Positions 25,013 through 33,714 of a DNA stretch of 39,372 nucleotides are shown one piece after another; the stretch's first letter is position 1; each line of letters opens with the position of its first letter. The notes beneath the pieces were generated by a model. That model was not told the origin of the DNA and made no database searches. It was given only the letters and a program-made list of their open reading frames with translations. The DNA is from JBKBKN01 sp046294625 (GTDB taxonomy: Bacteria > Bacteroidota > Bacteroidia > M30B66), in assembly GCA_046294625.1 (NCBI GenBank), contig JBKBKN010000025.1, positions 1 to 39,372 of the forward strand, written 5' to 3'. Position numbers and translations under genes: made by a program.

Positions 25013-25996
25013 ATGAGTATAAATCAACTACATAAAGATATCACAGGCCTGCTCTATAAGGTGGAAGAAGACTACAGCCGAATTATTCAGCATGGCGATC
25101 ATGTGCCACTCATAGAAATCGATATAGTATTAAAAGATATTCGACTACTCTATGAATATTTCAACGAACTAAAAATCGTTACGGAAGAACAGCGAAGAAA
25201 AGCCATACCAAAGGAGAAAACACAAGAGTCAGCTGCGATTATTGCTGCTGAGAGAATAGAAGAAAAAGAGCTCATCAAAGCCATAATCGAAGAAGAAAAA
25301 GCACCGGAAACATCAATCGAAGAAACATCGGACAACGAAATGAGAACCGATGAAGCAACTACCGAAGAAACAGATAAAATTGATGAAGCAGCATCAGAAA
25401 TCGATGAAATAAAGGCAGAAGAAACAAGTATTGAAGAGCAAGGAAAAACAGGCGAAAATGAAATTAAAACCAATGAAGTTAAAGCAGCACCCATCGCTTG
25501 GCAAAGAACATTCGAAGCCCCAAAACAGAAAGAAGTAAAATTGGGCGCCGAAACCATTGCCCCTCCTCCTGTTTCGCCCAAAGTGGATTTACTTAAGGAA
25601 AGAGAAAAAGATTTTGTGCCAACAGTGCGCAAAATTGAATTCAAAAGGGACGCCGATCAACAGGAACCTAAAAAAGAATCACTTTTTGAAAAAGCAGCAT
25701 CGCTTTATGATAAAATTGCAAAACCAGCAGATAAATCCATTGCCGCACAGCACACACGACAGCCAATTTCAAATATCAAAGCCGCAATAGGCATCAATGA
25801 TAAATTCATCTATCTCAAAGAGCTTTTCAAAGGCAATGTAGATGAGTACAATGCTGCACTCGATAAGCTTAATGACTTTGACAATTATGCCGATGCCGAA
25901 GATTACTTTCAGGAATTGAAAGAGAAATATGAATGGGATACAGACTCAAAACCTTTTCAAGGATTGGCTGAACTCCTGTTGAGAAGATATCTGTAA
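25013..25996 (+). CDS. Conserved hypothetical with acidic linker and C-terminal helical domain
   Basis: 327 residues, cytosolic by appearance. A short N-terminal helical region (1-60, MSINQLHKDITGLLYKVEED) is followed by a low-complexity stretch rich in Glu, Thr, Lys and Ala (about 65-160), a Pro-containing linker, and a compact C-terminal segment (about 250-327): ISNIKAAIGINDKFIYLKE, LFKGNVDEYNAALDKLNDF and LAELLLRRYL. The C-terminal segment looks like a folded domain that I recall as recurring in uncharacterised Bacteroidota proteins, but I cannot name it. The layout suggests a scaffold or adaptor. It is the first gene of the run leading to rsmI, which starts 3 bases after its stop. The acidic codons create a long antisense open frame that is not a gene. 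Confidence 0.75.
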   Translation: MSINQLHKDITGLLYKVEEDYSRIIQHGDHVPLIEIDIVLKDIRLLYEYFNELKIVTEEQRRKAIPKEKTQESAAIIAAERIEEKELIKAIIEEEKAPETSIEETSDNEMRTDEATTEETDKIDEAASEIDEIKAEETSIEEQGKTGENEIKTNEVKAAPIAWQRTFEAPKQKEVKLGAETIAPPPVSPKVDLLKEREKDFVPTVRKIEFKRDADQQEPKKESLFEKAASLYDKIAKPADKSIAAQHTRQPISNIKAAIGINDKFIYLKELFKGNVDEYNAALDKLNDFDNYADAEDYFQELKEKYEWDTDSKPFQGLAELLLRRYL

Positions 25997-25999
25997 AAG

Positions 26000-26695
26000 A
26001 TGCCTCAACTCATATTAGTTCCAACTCCTGTCGGCAATCTGGCAGATATTACCTTCAGAGCAATTGAAGTGCTCAAAAATGCTGACCTCATTTTAGCTGA
26101 AGACACGCGTAAAACCGGCTTCTTACTCAAACACTATGGCATTGAAACCAAAATGGTGCCTTATCATCAGCACAATGAGCACAAATTGCTGGAGAAAATA
26201 GTTAGAACCGTAGCTGAAAATGAGATCACAGCATTGGTTACCGATGCCGGCACACCCGGTATATCTGATCCCGGTTTTTTGCTCAGCCGCGCTTGCATAG
26301 CAGGAGGTATGCAGGTGAGTTGTTTACCGGGTGCAACTGCATTCGTTCCTGCATTGGTTATGTCCGGACTCCCCTGCGACAAGTTTATATTCCTGGGCTT
26401 TTTACCTCAGAAAAAGGGGCGACAAACCAAACTTAAAGAATTTGCTCAATTAGCCTACACAATGGTGTTTTATGAGTCTCCTCATCGCATTGGAAAAACA
26501 CTGCTTCAAATGGCTGAGTTTTTTGGAGAAGAAAGAAAAGCTGCGGTAGTTAAAGAAATCAGCAAGATCTATGAAAATGTGCAACGTGGAACACTAAAGG
26601 AGCTTTCAGTACATTTTCAAGATGCCAATAGCAAGGGAGAATTTGTAATTGTGGTAGAAGGAAATAAAATTGAAGAAACAAATGAAGATGAATAA
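26000..26695 (+). CDS. rsmI: 16S rRNA (cytidine1402-2'-O)-methyltransferase
   Basis: Tetrapyrrole-methylase-fold SAM enzyme that 2'-O-methylates C1402 in the decoding centre of 16S rRNA. 231 residues, the short form without the extra C-terminal domain of the ~286-residue E. coli protein. Signature blocks are LILVPTPVGNLADIT (4-18), LAEDTRKTGFLL, VTDAGTPGISDPGFLL, CLPGATAFVPALVMSGLP and FYESPHRI. It starts 3 bases after the preceding gene and overlaps the next by several codons, so it lies within an operon. Confidence 0.95.
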   Translation: MPQLILVPTPVGNLADITFRAIEVLKNADLILAEDTRKTGFLLKHYGIETKMVPYHQHNEHKLLEKIVRTVAENEITALVTDAGTPGISDPGFLLSRACIAGGMQVSCLPGATAFVPALVMSGLPCDKFIFLGFLPQKKGRQTKLKEFAQLAYTMVFYESPHRIGKTLLQMAEFFGEERKAAVVKEISKIYENVQRGTLKELSVHFQDANSKGEFVIVVEGNKIEETNEDE

Positions 26696-27365
26696 ACTAT
26701 TTTGGGGAAAGTTTCGGTTACATGAATGGTACTTGATAGTACTATTGGGTTTGATTTGTGATTTTTCTAACGCTCAGAAATTTGAAAACATCGTGGTGAG
26801 CATGCCGGCTAAAAAGAAATTTAAATCCGACAGGCCTTTTAGAAAAATGTTGGAATACAATAAGATGAGCAATGACTCTTCCATAAAATTGCTGAATACT
26901 GTGTTTCAAAACCATTTTGCCAATCGCTTAGGTGCTGATTTTATTGCTTCCGACAATTCAGCATCATCGCGCATCGCTTGGCTAAGAGATAGTGTTAAAC
27001 ACGTCGCAAAAAGCTTTAGCCCTGAACAATTTAGCAATAAGACTTTTGAAATATTACCCGGCATAAAAAGGAAAAAACATCAGGTTTTCGTTAAGCGTTT
27101 TAGAGTAAATGATACCGATAAAAAATTAGCTTTGGCAAAAGAACTTAGAGGCAAGCAACTGCTGGCTATCAATCAAATCAACCTTAAAGGAAGATTTATG
27201 AAACGAGGCCGAATGAAGGCCAGTATTCATTGTGAACTGTTCAACCCCGATATGCAACAAACTGAAGTACATCGGTTAGACATCTTGCTCCCTTTTAGAA
27301 AGAAAATGTTCTTCTCCGTCTTGGAAATGAAACTGCGTGAAGAGTTAACCGAAACATTTAAATAG
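26682..27365 (+). CDS. Secreted hypothetical protein
   Basis: About 227 residues. The N-terminus (KFRLHEWYLIVLLGLICDFSNAQ) is a signal peptide with probable cleavage after SNA. The mature part is basic, rich in Lys, Arg and Phe, with no domain I recognise (examples: MPAKKKFKSDRPFRKML, RFRVNDTDKKLALAKEL). The open frame begins at a TTG (26670). ATG at 26682 or 26688 is more likely, still overlapping the rsmI stop by 8-14 bases. The O-methyltransferase gene starts 6 bases after its stop. It is likely a periplasmic or outer-membrane-associated protein co-expressed with rsmI; function unknown. Confidence 0.7.
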   Translation: MKMNKLFWGKFRLHEWYLIVLLGLICDFSNAQKFENIVVSMPAKKKFKSDRPFRKMLEYNKMSNDSSIKLLNTVFQNHFANRLGADFIASDNSASSRIAWLRDSVKHVAKSFSPEQFSNKTFEILPGIKRKKHQVFVKRFRVNDTDKKLALAKELRGKQLLAINQINLKGRFMKRGRMKASIHCELFNPDMQQTEVHRLDILLPFRKKMFFSVLEMKLREELTETFK

Positions 27366-27371
27366 CTCATT

Positions 27372-28013
27372 ATGGAATTTTTACCCAAGGAAATAGATGA
27401 TTACAGCACAGCACATACCAGCCCGGAATCAGAAGTGCTTCAAAAACTAAACCGCGAAACCTGGGCTAAGGTGATGATGCCGCGAATGCTTTCCGGACAT
27501 TTGCAGGGAGCAATACTGAAAATGTTCAGCCATATGATCCGCCCCAAGAAAATACTTGAAATTGGTACTTATACCGGATATTCTGCCATTTGTTTGGCTG
27601 ACGGCCTAGCCGATGGTGGCGTTTTGCATACGATTGACGTGAATGATGAACTTGAACATATAGTTCGGACTTATATTGCCGAAGCAGGCATGAGTGAGAA
27701 AATCATCTTTCATCTTGGTAAGGCCGCGAACCTAATTCCAGGTATTGAAGGGCCTTTTGATTTAGTATTTATTGATGCCGATAAAGAAAATTATCTCAAC
27801 TATTACCAAATGGTGATCGATCAGGTGAGGTCGGGTGGATTTATCATTGCCGATAACGTGCTTTGGAGTGGCAAAGTGATAAGAGAAGCCAAGCAAAATG
27901 ATGTTGAAACCAAGGCGCTTCAAGCATACAATGATTTTATCCATGCTGACCATCGAGTAGAGAATGTACTCCTTCCGGTGAGAGATGGTTTGATGATTGC
28001 CCGAAAAAAATAA
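27372..28013 (+). CDS. Class I SAM-dependent O-methyltransferase (caffeoyl-CoA OMT-like)
   Basis: 213 residues, normal for O-methyltransferase family 3. The SAM-binding motif ILEIGTYTGYSA lies at 61-72, the acidic residue binding SAM ribose is in TIDVND (87-92), and the metal site is FIDADKENY (133-141; D135, D137) plus DNVLWSG (161-167). These divalent-cation-dependent enzymes methylate catechol-type hydroxyls. Bacterial homologues such as TrmR methylate tRNA, so the substrate is open. It is expressed in the rsmI run, 8 bases before hutI. A tRNA-modifying role would fit its neighbour RsmI, but this is only a suggestion. Confidence 0.92.
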   Translation: MEFLPKEIDDYSTAHTSPESEVLQKLNRETWAKVMMPRMLSGHLQGAILKMFSHMIRPKKILEIGTYTGYSAICLADGLADGGVLHTIDVNDELEHIVRTYIAEAGMSEKIIFHLGKAANLIPGIEGPFDLVFIDADKENYLNYYQMVIDQVRSGGFIIADNVLWSGKVIREAKQNDVETKALQAYNDFIHADHRVENVLLPVRDGLMIARKK

Positions 28014-28021
28014 CTTCACCC

Positions 28022-29278
28022 ATGAGTACAAAAACCTTCATCAATGCTAATATAATCAGTGGTAAAATAGCTGAAAGTAATCATGCTTACTTGATGGGAA
28101 AGGCATTGGCTGAGATGAATACTAAAAGCAATGCTTACCTAAAAGTTGAAAATGGACTGATCGCTGAAATTGGTAGTATGACCAATTTTAATCCACAAGA
28201 CCATGCTGACATTACCGATTTAGAAGGTCAAACAATCATTCCCGGCTTTTGCGACTCGCATACCCACATTGTGTATAGTGGAAGCCGTGAAGCTGAGTTT
28301 GTAGATAAGATCAAAGGTTTGAGTTATGAGGAAATTGCCAAACGCGGTGGGGGAATTCTAAATTCAGCCGAGAAGCTACAGAATACATCTGAAGATGATC
28401 TCTACAGAGAATCATGTTTAAGGCTAGAAGAAATCATGTCGTATGGCACCACAGCTATTGAAATCAAAAGTGGTTATGGGTTAACAGTGAAAGATGAGTT
28501 GAAGATGCTTCGGGTCATCAAGCGCATGAAAGAAAATTATCCACTTACTATAAAATCTACATTGCTGGCTGCGCACGCTATCCCAAAAGAGTATAAAGAA
28601 AATCGGCCTGCGTTTATTGAGTTGATTATAGATGAAATGATTCCAAATGCAGCAGCTGAACACTTAGCAGATTTCATTGATGTATTTTGTGATAAAGGCT
28701 TTTTCACAGTTGAAGAAACCGACGAGATTCTCAATGCAGCCGCCAAGTATGGACTTATTCCCAAAATACATGCCAATGAGTTGGACTATTCAGGAGGTAT
28801 TCAGGTAGGAGTTAAGCATAAAGCCCTTTCGGTTGATCACTTAGAATTTACCGGAGAAGATGAAATTGATACCTTACTCCGTTCTTCCACCATGCCCACC
28901 CTGCTTCCTTCTACCGCTTTTTTCCTTCGATTGGTACCACCACCAGCGCGCAAAATTATTGATGCAGGTCTACCGGTGGCATTAGCCAGCGATTATAATC
29001 CCGGTTCATCCCCATCAGGGCGCATGCAGTTTGTGCTATCGCTTGCATGCATCATGCTCCGAATGACACCCGAAGAAGCATTGAATGCCGCTACAATTAA
29101 TGGTGCTTATGCCATGAATATAAGTAAAAAAAATGGAAGTATCGAAGAAGGTAAGCGCGCTGATTTTATTGTTTTAAAACCAATCCCATCATTAGCTTAT
29201 TTACCATATGCCTTCGGAAATGACCTGATTGGCGAAGTGTTTTTGGCAGGTGAAAATATAATAAAGGGCGACACCTGA
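28022..29278 (+). CDS. hutI: Imidazolonepropionase
   Basis: Third step of histidine degradation: hydrolyses 4-imidazolone-5-propionate to N-formimino-L-glutamate. 418 residues, normal length. Amidohydrolase metal ligands are visible: H80/H82 in CDSHTHIVYSG, the histidine in LAAHAIP, HANELDYSGG and ALASDYNPGSSPSG. The substrate-binding segment RGGGILNSAEKL, with the Arg of KRGGG, is present. No hutH, hutU or hutG is in the window, so the rest of the pathway must be elsewhere. It closes the + strand run that begins at 25013. A weak hairpin straddles the stop (29265-29288) without a U-tract. Confidence 0.95.
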   Translation: MSTKTFINANIISGKIAESNHAYLMGKALAEMNTKSNAYLKVENGLIAEIGSMTNFNPQDHADITDLEGQTIIPGFCDSHTHIVYSGSREAEFVDKIKGLSYEEIAKRGGGILNSAEKLQNTSEDDLYRESCLRLEEIMSYGTTAIEIKSGYGLTVKDELKMLRVIKRMKENYPLTIKSTLLAAHAIPKEYKENRPAFIELIIDEMIPNAAAEHLADFIDVFCDKGFFTVEETDEILNAAAKYGLIPKIHANELDYSGGIQVGVKHKALSVDHLEFTGEDEIDTLLRSSTMPTLLPSTAFFLRLVPPPARKIIDAGLPVALASDYNPGSSPSGRMQFVLSLACIMLRMTPEEALNAATINGAYAMNISKKNGSIEEGKRADFIVLKPIPSLAYLPYAFGNDLIGEVFLAGENIIKGDT

Positions 29279-29353
29279 GTGACGCCCTAATTGGAGCAAC
29301 TTAGCGAGCTAAGAATTTAAAGGTTAGGCGGCTCCGGTATTTTGGTAATGTTT

Positions 29354-32300
29354 TTATTTCTTAATCACCCTTCGGGTAACTTTTTGATTTCCTTCTGATG
29401 CAGATATTAAGTACAAGCCTGAATTAAAAAGACTCATGTCAATCAAAATTTTCTCATCACTCCGTTTTAAATCAAATGTCTCTTCAAACACTTTAGTTCC
29501 TCTTACATCTCTTACCACAACCAATGGCTTGCGGAAAACTCCACCCGACAATTGAACAGTCACATCGTTGACAACCGGATTGGGACTTAAAACCATGTCT
29601 ACAACAGCTCCCTTATTGAAAACCACTGCCTCGATCCCCGAGTAGCTGTATTCACCATTAAAGTCAGTTTGTTTTAATCGGTAATAAGAAATACCTGGGA
29701 ACGGATCATAGTCTCTTGCATTGTAGGTGAGACGAATATTTGAATTACCTGCTCCCGAAACAACAGATACCGCTTCAAAATTTACCGCATCATAGCTACG
29801 TTCTATGGTAAAATAATCGTTGTTGATCTCCGAAAGTGTTACCCATTCTAATTCCACATGTTGGTCTACAACTTTTGCTTCAAAATTGAGTAATTCTACA
29901 GGCAATGGATTTTCTTCATTAGATGATGACAAAGTAAATGGGCTAAAGGAAGAAATTGGACCGGAACTTGTAATTGATCCGGCTGTCGTGTTACCCGTGG
30001 TTCCTCCATTTCCATGATCGCGCCATTGAGAGCCATCCCAGCGAGCTACTAACAAATCACCAAGGCTGGTCACGCCGCAGCTAACAGTATTCCAGGTGAG
30101 GGTAACACTTACCGCTGCTGAACTTGCCAGTCGATCAAGTATCCAATACTCACAGGCACTCAAATGGTGTATACTCGCATCTTTTGAGCTGTGCGGGTAC
30201 AAAATATTCGAATCATCGAGAAAATACTCCGCAACGAAGCGTGCAGCGGTGGTAGATGGGGCTGAAATACTTATTGGCCTGTAAACACTACCCTTACCTA
30301 AAGGAAAAGTAAATGCATCGTCTCCTTCTTTGATTACCGGACCATTTACATAGCTATTGTTGCTCATATTCACTGCGGTAGCATTGTCAGCAAATGTGAT
30401 GGGATTAGTCGAAGTAGTTCTCATTCTACCTGAGGTGAAATTAACCTCGTCGGTCACGAGTATAGGTACATTTACATTGACAGTATTGGATGATTTATTC
30501 AATGTTATATTCTTAAACTCAGGCGATGCGCTGCTACTACCGTTGATTGCTTGCAATGAAGTACCTGAGAAAGTTACTCTTCCACCATTGTCACCAAAAG
30601 TAATTTTATGCAAAGTTCCTGATGTTGAAATATTGTTTGTGAAATTACAGTTTACTGAATAAGCCGGAAAGAGTGTGTTTGAATTGGTTTGTGTAAAGGT
30701 TACAGCGCCATTAAAATTATCACTGTTGGCTCCGGCCAGCAGGAATGAACCGGTACCGGTGTTTGATATGGTTGTGGTGCCGTTGAAAACGTTTCCACCG
30801 GCAGATAAGTTGAGACCTGAACCGTTTTTGGTAATTGTTGTTGAATTATTAAATGTAGCACCATCAAGATAAATTTCCGGTGCAGTGAGCGTCAAAGCGC
30901 CGTTAAAAACAGAGCCTGACTCCAAGTAAACTTCAACGGAACTGCCAAAGCTTGTTAAATTTTGAGCAGTTGAGCCAAGTTGCTCAAAGTGAGCCAAGCG
31001 CAAATCACCTGAAGTAAATCCTGAGCCTCCGATGGTGATCGTTCTGCCAGATGCCAACATGCATGTACCATCGCCCTGACCAAATCGGATGCCTCCTGAT
31101 GATCCGGTGCTATTCATGATGATATTGTGGTTGAACTCCGTGTCTTCTGCCCCATAAGCCAGATTTATCACGTCTGATCCTGTATTATTAACCGTTAACT
31201 GTGCATTGAAAATATCATTGAATACCAAAGCCATGGTCAGGTCTCCCGAACCTGAGTTATTAATCACTGTAGTTCCTTCAAATGTATTTCCTCCTAATCC
31301 CGAATCGGAGCTGCTTCCAGTCTTGGTCAAGGTAGCTGTACCTTCAAAAGTAGCACCATTTAAAAGTAACTTAGGGGCTGTACCCGTAAAATTTCCTGTC
31401 CATACGGTTCCACTTTCAAAAACCAAACCTGCAGATCCGGTCAAGGTTAACGATTGAGCATTTCCACCGTCTTGATAAAAATTGCGGAAAAGTAAATCCC
31501 CTGCTGAAAATCCGCTGCCACCCACTGTAATGGTTCGTGAAGACGCAAGAGTTGATGAGCCTGAATTTTGACCGAAACGTATTCCGTTACCTGAAGTTGC
31601 ATTTACCACTATATTTTGATTAAACTGGTTGCCGGTCGAAGTATGAGCCATATTGATAGCCGAACTTCCACTATTGACCAAAGTGAGTACACCGTTAAAA
31701 ACATCGCCATTTGTGGTTGCCATTGTTAGATTGCCGGTGCCGGAATTCGTGATGGTTGTGGCACCATTGAAAGTGTTTCCACCTGATGAACTATTATTAC
31801 CGCCTCCATTTTTGGTCAAGGAAGCAGTACCATTAAAGGTAGAACCAGCTACCTGTAACTGTGGGAATGAAAAAGTAACATTGCCATTGAAGGTGCAGCC
31901 ACTTTCAATCATCAATAAAGAGGTGCCTGATGTCTGCACCAACGATTGAGCAGTGGATCCGGTTTGAGTGAAATTTCTCAGCCTCAATGAACCTCCATCA
32001 AAACCTAAAGAACCAATCTGAATCGTTCTGCCACTTGCAAGGGTAGATGAGCCTCCATTCTGACCAAATCGAACACCCCTGCTCGATGCCGAGTTGCAAT
32101 TCACGATAATGTCATGGTTGAATTGATTCCCTGATGCAATGTTAGCAGGTAATATTCCGCCGGAACCGGTTGCTGTAAAGGTAACTACATTATTAAAGAT
32201 GTCTGCTGAACTCGTTCCTAATGTAATATCGCCAGAGCCTGAGTTGGCAAACAATACGGTGCTATTGAATGTGTTGCCGCCCAAACTTTGGTTGTTGTTT

Positions 32301-33274
32301 GCACCTGTTTTGGAAAATTCGCATGCTGCATTAAATGTACTATTGCTCACAAAAAGCTGAGGAGCTGTGATGGTCAAAGCGCCATTAAACTGACAGCCTG
32401 TTTCGATATGGCAGCCTGTGGTGCCGCTAAATGTGGTTAGTGTTTGTGCTGTAGACCCACTTTGCGTAAAATTTCTAAGTCTTAAATCTCCTGAACTGAA
32501 TCCACTTCCACCTATGCTAATCGTATTTCCGCTTGTCAGAGTTGAGGTACCTCCATTTTGACCAAAGCGAATGCCTAAACTGCTTCCAGTTGAATTTACG
32601 ATGATATTTCCTTGAAAACTATTGCCCGATGAATTGTGCGACATGAAAATAATCCCGGAACCAGTATTGCTAATGGTTAATTGTGCTTCAAAAGTATCGG
32701 ATAAGGTATCCGCTAAGGTTAAATTACCTGAACCCGAATTGGCTATAGTTACATTTGCTTTGAAGGTATTACCGCCTCTACTAATAACGTTTGTAGCTCC
32801 TGTTTTGGTTACCGTGATTGGATTATTAAATACCGACCCCGCGAGGTTAACATTTCCACTGCTTACCGTGATACCCGCACTGAACGACGTTCCTCTAAAA
32901 ACAGAAAGTGAGCCATTGCAAACAATATCTCCATTGATAATACTGCCGCCACCAAATCTTGCCTCCCCCGCAATCACCATAGTGAATGACATCAAGTCGA
33001 GCGTTCCTGAATTTATGGTGAAATTATTGATGCCGATAAATTCTTCAAACTCTGGTTGGTTAGTACCGGAATTGATAATGATATTGTCACCAGGTTGTGG
33101 TTCGCCTGAAGGACTCCAGTTGCCTGCTTCTCCCCATTCGGAGCTGACAGCTCCTGTCCATGTGCGCGTGGTTTGCGACCATCCAATAGTTGCGCTTAAT
33201 AATATTAAGGCAAATACTAACCATCCCGATGATAAGGGAAACTTGAAAATTTTGTATCGCTTTTTCATAAGCAT
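29354..33274 (-). CDS. Giant T9SS-secreted protein with ~165-residue tandem repeats
   Basis: 1306 residues. The signal peptide is about 1-34 (WLVFALILLSATIGWSQ). Next is a GNWSPSGEPQPGDNIIINSG lead-in (51-70), a motif that often opens beta-helix proteins in Bacteroidota. Residues ~118-915 are tandem Gly/Ser/Thr/Asn-rich repeats, the markers being IRFGQNGG at 235, 401, 565 and 729 and GGNTF near 167, 332, 498, 661 and 826. Then follow a YVNGPVIKEGDDAFTFPLGKG module (975-994), a fibronectin-like stretch (LNFEAKVVDQHVELEW) and a T9SS sorting domain (about 1225-1306: VLSPNPVVNDVTV, LFNSGLYLIS, tail RRVIKK). It is predicted to be a surface or released beta-helix protein, perhaps an adhesin; no catalytic motif seen. 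A second ATG at 33268 is an alternative start. It is monocistronic. Confidence 0.88.
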   Translation of the reverse strand: MLMKKRYKIFKFPLSSGWLVFALILLSATIGWSQTTRTWTGAVSSEWGEAGNWSPSGEPQPGDNIIINSGTNQPEFEEFIGINNFTINSGTLDLMSFTMVIAGEARFGGGSIINGDIVCNGSLSVFRGTSFSAGITVSSGNVNLAGSVFNNPITVTKTGATNVISRGGNTFKANVTIANSGSGNLTLADTLSDTFEAQLTISNTGSGIIFMSHNSSGNSFQGNIIVNSTGSSLGIRFGQNGGTSTLTSGNTISIGGSGFSSGDLRLRNFTQSGSTAQTLTTFSGTTGCHIETGCQFNGALTITAPQLFVSNSTFNAACEFSKTGANNNQSLGGNTFNSTVLFANSGSGDITLGTSSADIFNNVVTFTATGSGGILPANIASGNQFNHDIIVNCNSASSRGVRFGQNGGSSTLASGRTIQIGSLGFDGGSLRLRNFTQTGSTAQSLVQTSGTSLLMIESGCTFNGNVTFSFPQLQVAGSTFNGTASLTKNGGGNNSSSGGNTFNGATTITNSGTGNLTMATTNGDVFNGVLTLVNSGSSAINMAHTSTGNQFNQNIVVNATSGNGIRFGQNSGSSTLASSRTITVGGSGFSAGDLLFRNFYQDGGNAQSLTLTGSAGLVFESGTVWTGNFTGTAPKLLLNGATFEGTATLTKTGSSSDSGLGGNTFEGTTVINNSGSGDLTMALVFNDIFNAQLTVNNTGSDVINLAYGAEDTEFNHNIIMNSTGSSGGIRFGQGDGTCMLASGRTITIGGSGFTSGDLRLAHFEQLGSTAQNLTSFGSSVEVYLESGSVFNGALTLTAPEIYLDGATFNNSTTITKNGSGLNLSAGGNVFNGTTTISNTGTGSFLLAGANSDNFNGAVTFTQTNSNTLFPAYSVNCNFTNNISTSGTLHKITFGDNGGRVTFSGTSLQAINGSSSASPEFKNITLNKSSNTVNVNVPILVTDEVNFTSGRMRTTSTNPITFADNATAVNMSNNSYVNGPVIKEGDDAFTFPLGKGSVYRPISISAPSTTAARFVAEYFLDDSNILYPHSSKDASIHHLSACEYWILDRLASSAAVSVTLTWNTVSCGVTSLGDLLVARWDGSQWRDHGNGGTTGNTTAGSITSSGPISSFSPFTLSSSNEENPLPVELLNFEAKVVDQHVELEWVTLSEINNDYFTIERSYDAVNFEAVSVVSGAGNSNIRLTYNARDYDPFPGISYYRLKQTDFNGEYSYSGIEAVVFNKGAVVDMVLSPNPVVNDVTVQLSGGVFRKPLVVVRDVRGTKVFEETFDLKRSDEKILIDMSLFNSGLYLISASEGNQKVTRRVIKK
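30650..32629 (-). repeat. Four in-frame tandem repeats of ~495 bp
   Basis: Encodes residues ~216-875 of the T9SS protein as four complete units of 164-166 residues, with partial units on both sides. Each unit runs: GNxFxxNIIVN, IRFGQNGGxSTLASGRTI, GGSGFxxGDLRLRNFxQ, GSTAQxL, ESGxxFNG, a TAPQL-type block, GGNTFNGxxTI, NSGSGxLT. DNA identity is only moderate because synonymous and amino-acid changes have accumulated, so the duplications are old. Confidence 0.85.
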
Positions 33275-33714
33275 TTCGGTTTACACTTTTGAGCAATACA
33301 AATTTTGCATTTGCGCATCGCACCTGAAGTCAATAAGTAATGAATGGCTTTCAGATGTAAGAAATTATCTTCATTCTGAAATTTTCTCCGTGAGTTTCAT
33401 GACGAGGCATGGTGGAGTTTGATACTTAAATTTACAAAAAATCAATTAATTATGGCACGGTGGTTAAAAATGCATCAATCGCCCGGCAGCAAAGAAATTG
33501 GAGTCTGTTTTACTATTCCCGAAATATTTTTCTTTCTTTTGAGAAGCCGCAAAAGACTAGAAAAAATGGATTCAAAAGATTTTTGAGGTGTAATTAAATT
33601 CAGTTGAAAGAAAGATTTCGTTCAAGGCACAATTGACATCAAAATAAAAAAGTCGGTAAATTCTCACCGACTCTCTTTTTTTTATTCTTCCTGAAATAGA
33701 TTTTCGCTTAGAAA
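33275..33714 (+). other. 440-base region between the repeat protein and ispG
   Basis: Holds the upstream region of the repeat-protein gene (reading leftwards) and the ispG terminator. On the + strand a 44-codon ORF (33452-33586, starting MARWLKMHQSPGSKEIG) follows a near-consensus box TAAATTTA (33427-33434). I recognise nothing in it and rate it unlikely to be a gene. No RNA gene was seen. Confidence 0.4.
33641..33690. terminator. ispG terminator, bidirectional
   Basis: AGTCGGT (33651-33657) pairs with ACCGACT (33666-33672) around an 8-base loop. On the minus strand the stem is followed by TTTTTATTTT, ending the ispG transcript 43 bases after its stop. On the + strand it is followed by CTCTTTTTTTTATT, so it can also stop + strand transcripts. 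Confidence 0.85.

Noticed and set aside
25150..25644. 164-codon Ser-rich frame on the - strand
   Set aside because: It is the antisense of the Glu/Thr-rich codons of the 25013-25996 gene and has no domain of its own.
29265..29288. Hairpin AGGGCG/CGCCCT around the hutI stop
   Set aside because: Short stem with no following T-run on either strand; not a convincing terminator.
30560..32932. Regularly spaced repeats considered as a CRISPR or other DNA-level array
   Set aside because: The period is ~495 bp, in frame with one protein, and units differ at many positions; there are no short identical repeats or spacers and no cas genes.
30357..33422. Several + strand open frames (up to 266 codons) opposite the repeat protein
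   Set aside because: They mirror the tandem repeats and translate to recurring Val/Pro/Leu-rich nonsense; the - strand frame has signal peptide, repeats and T9SS domain.
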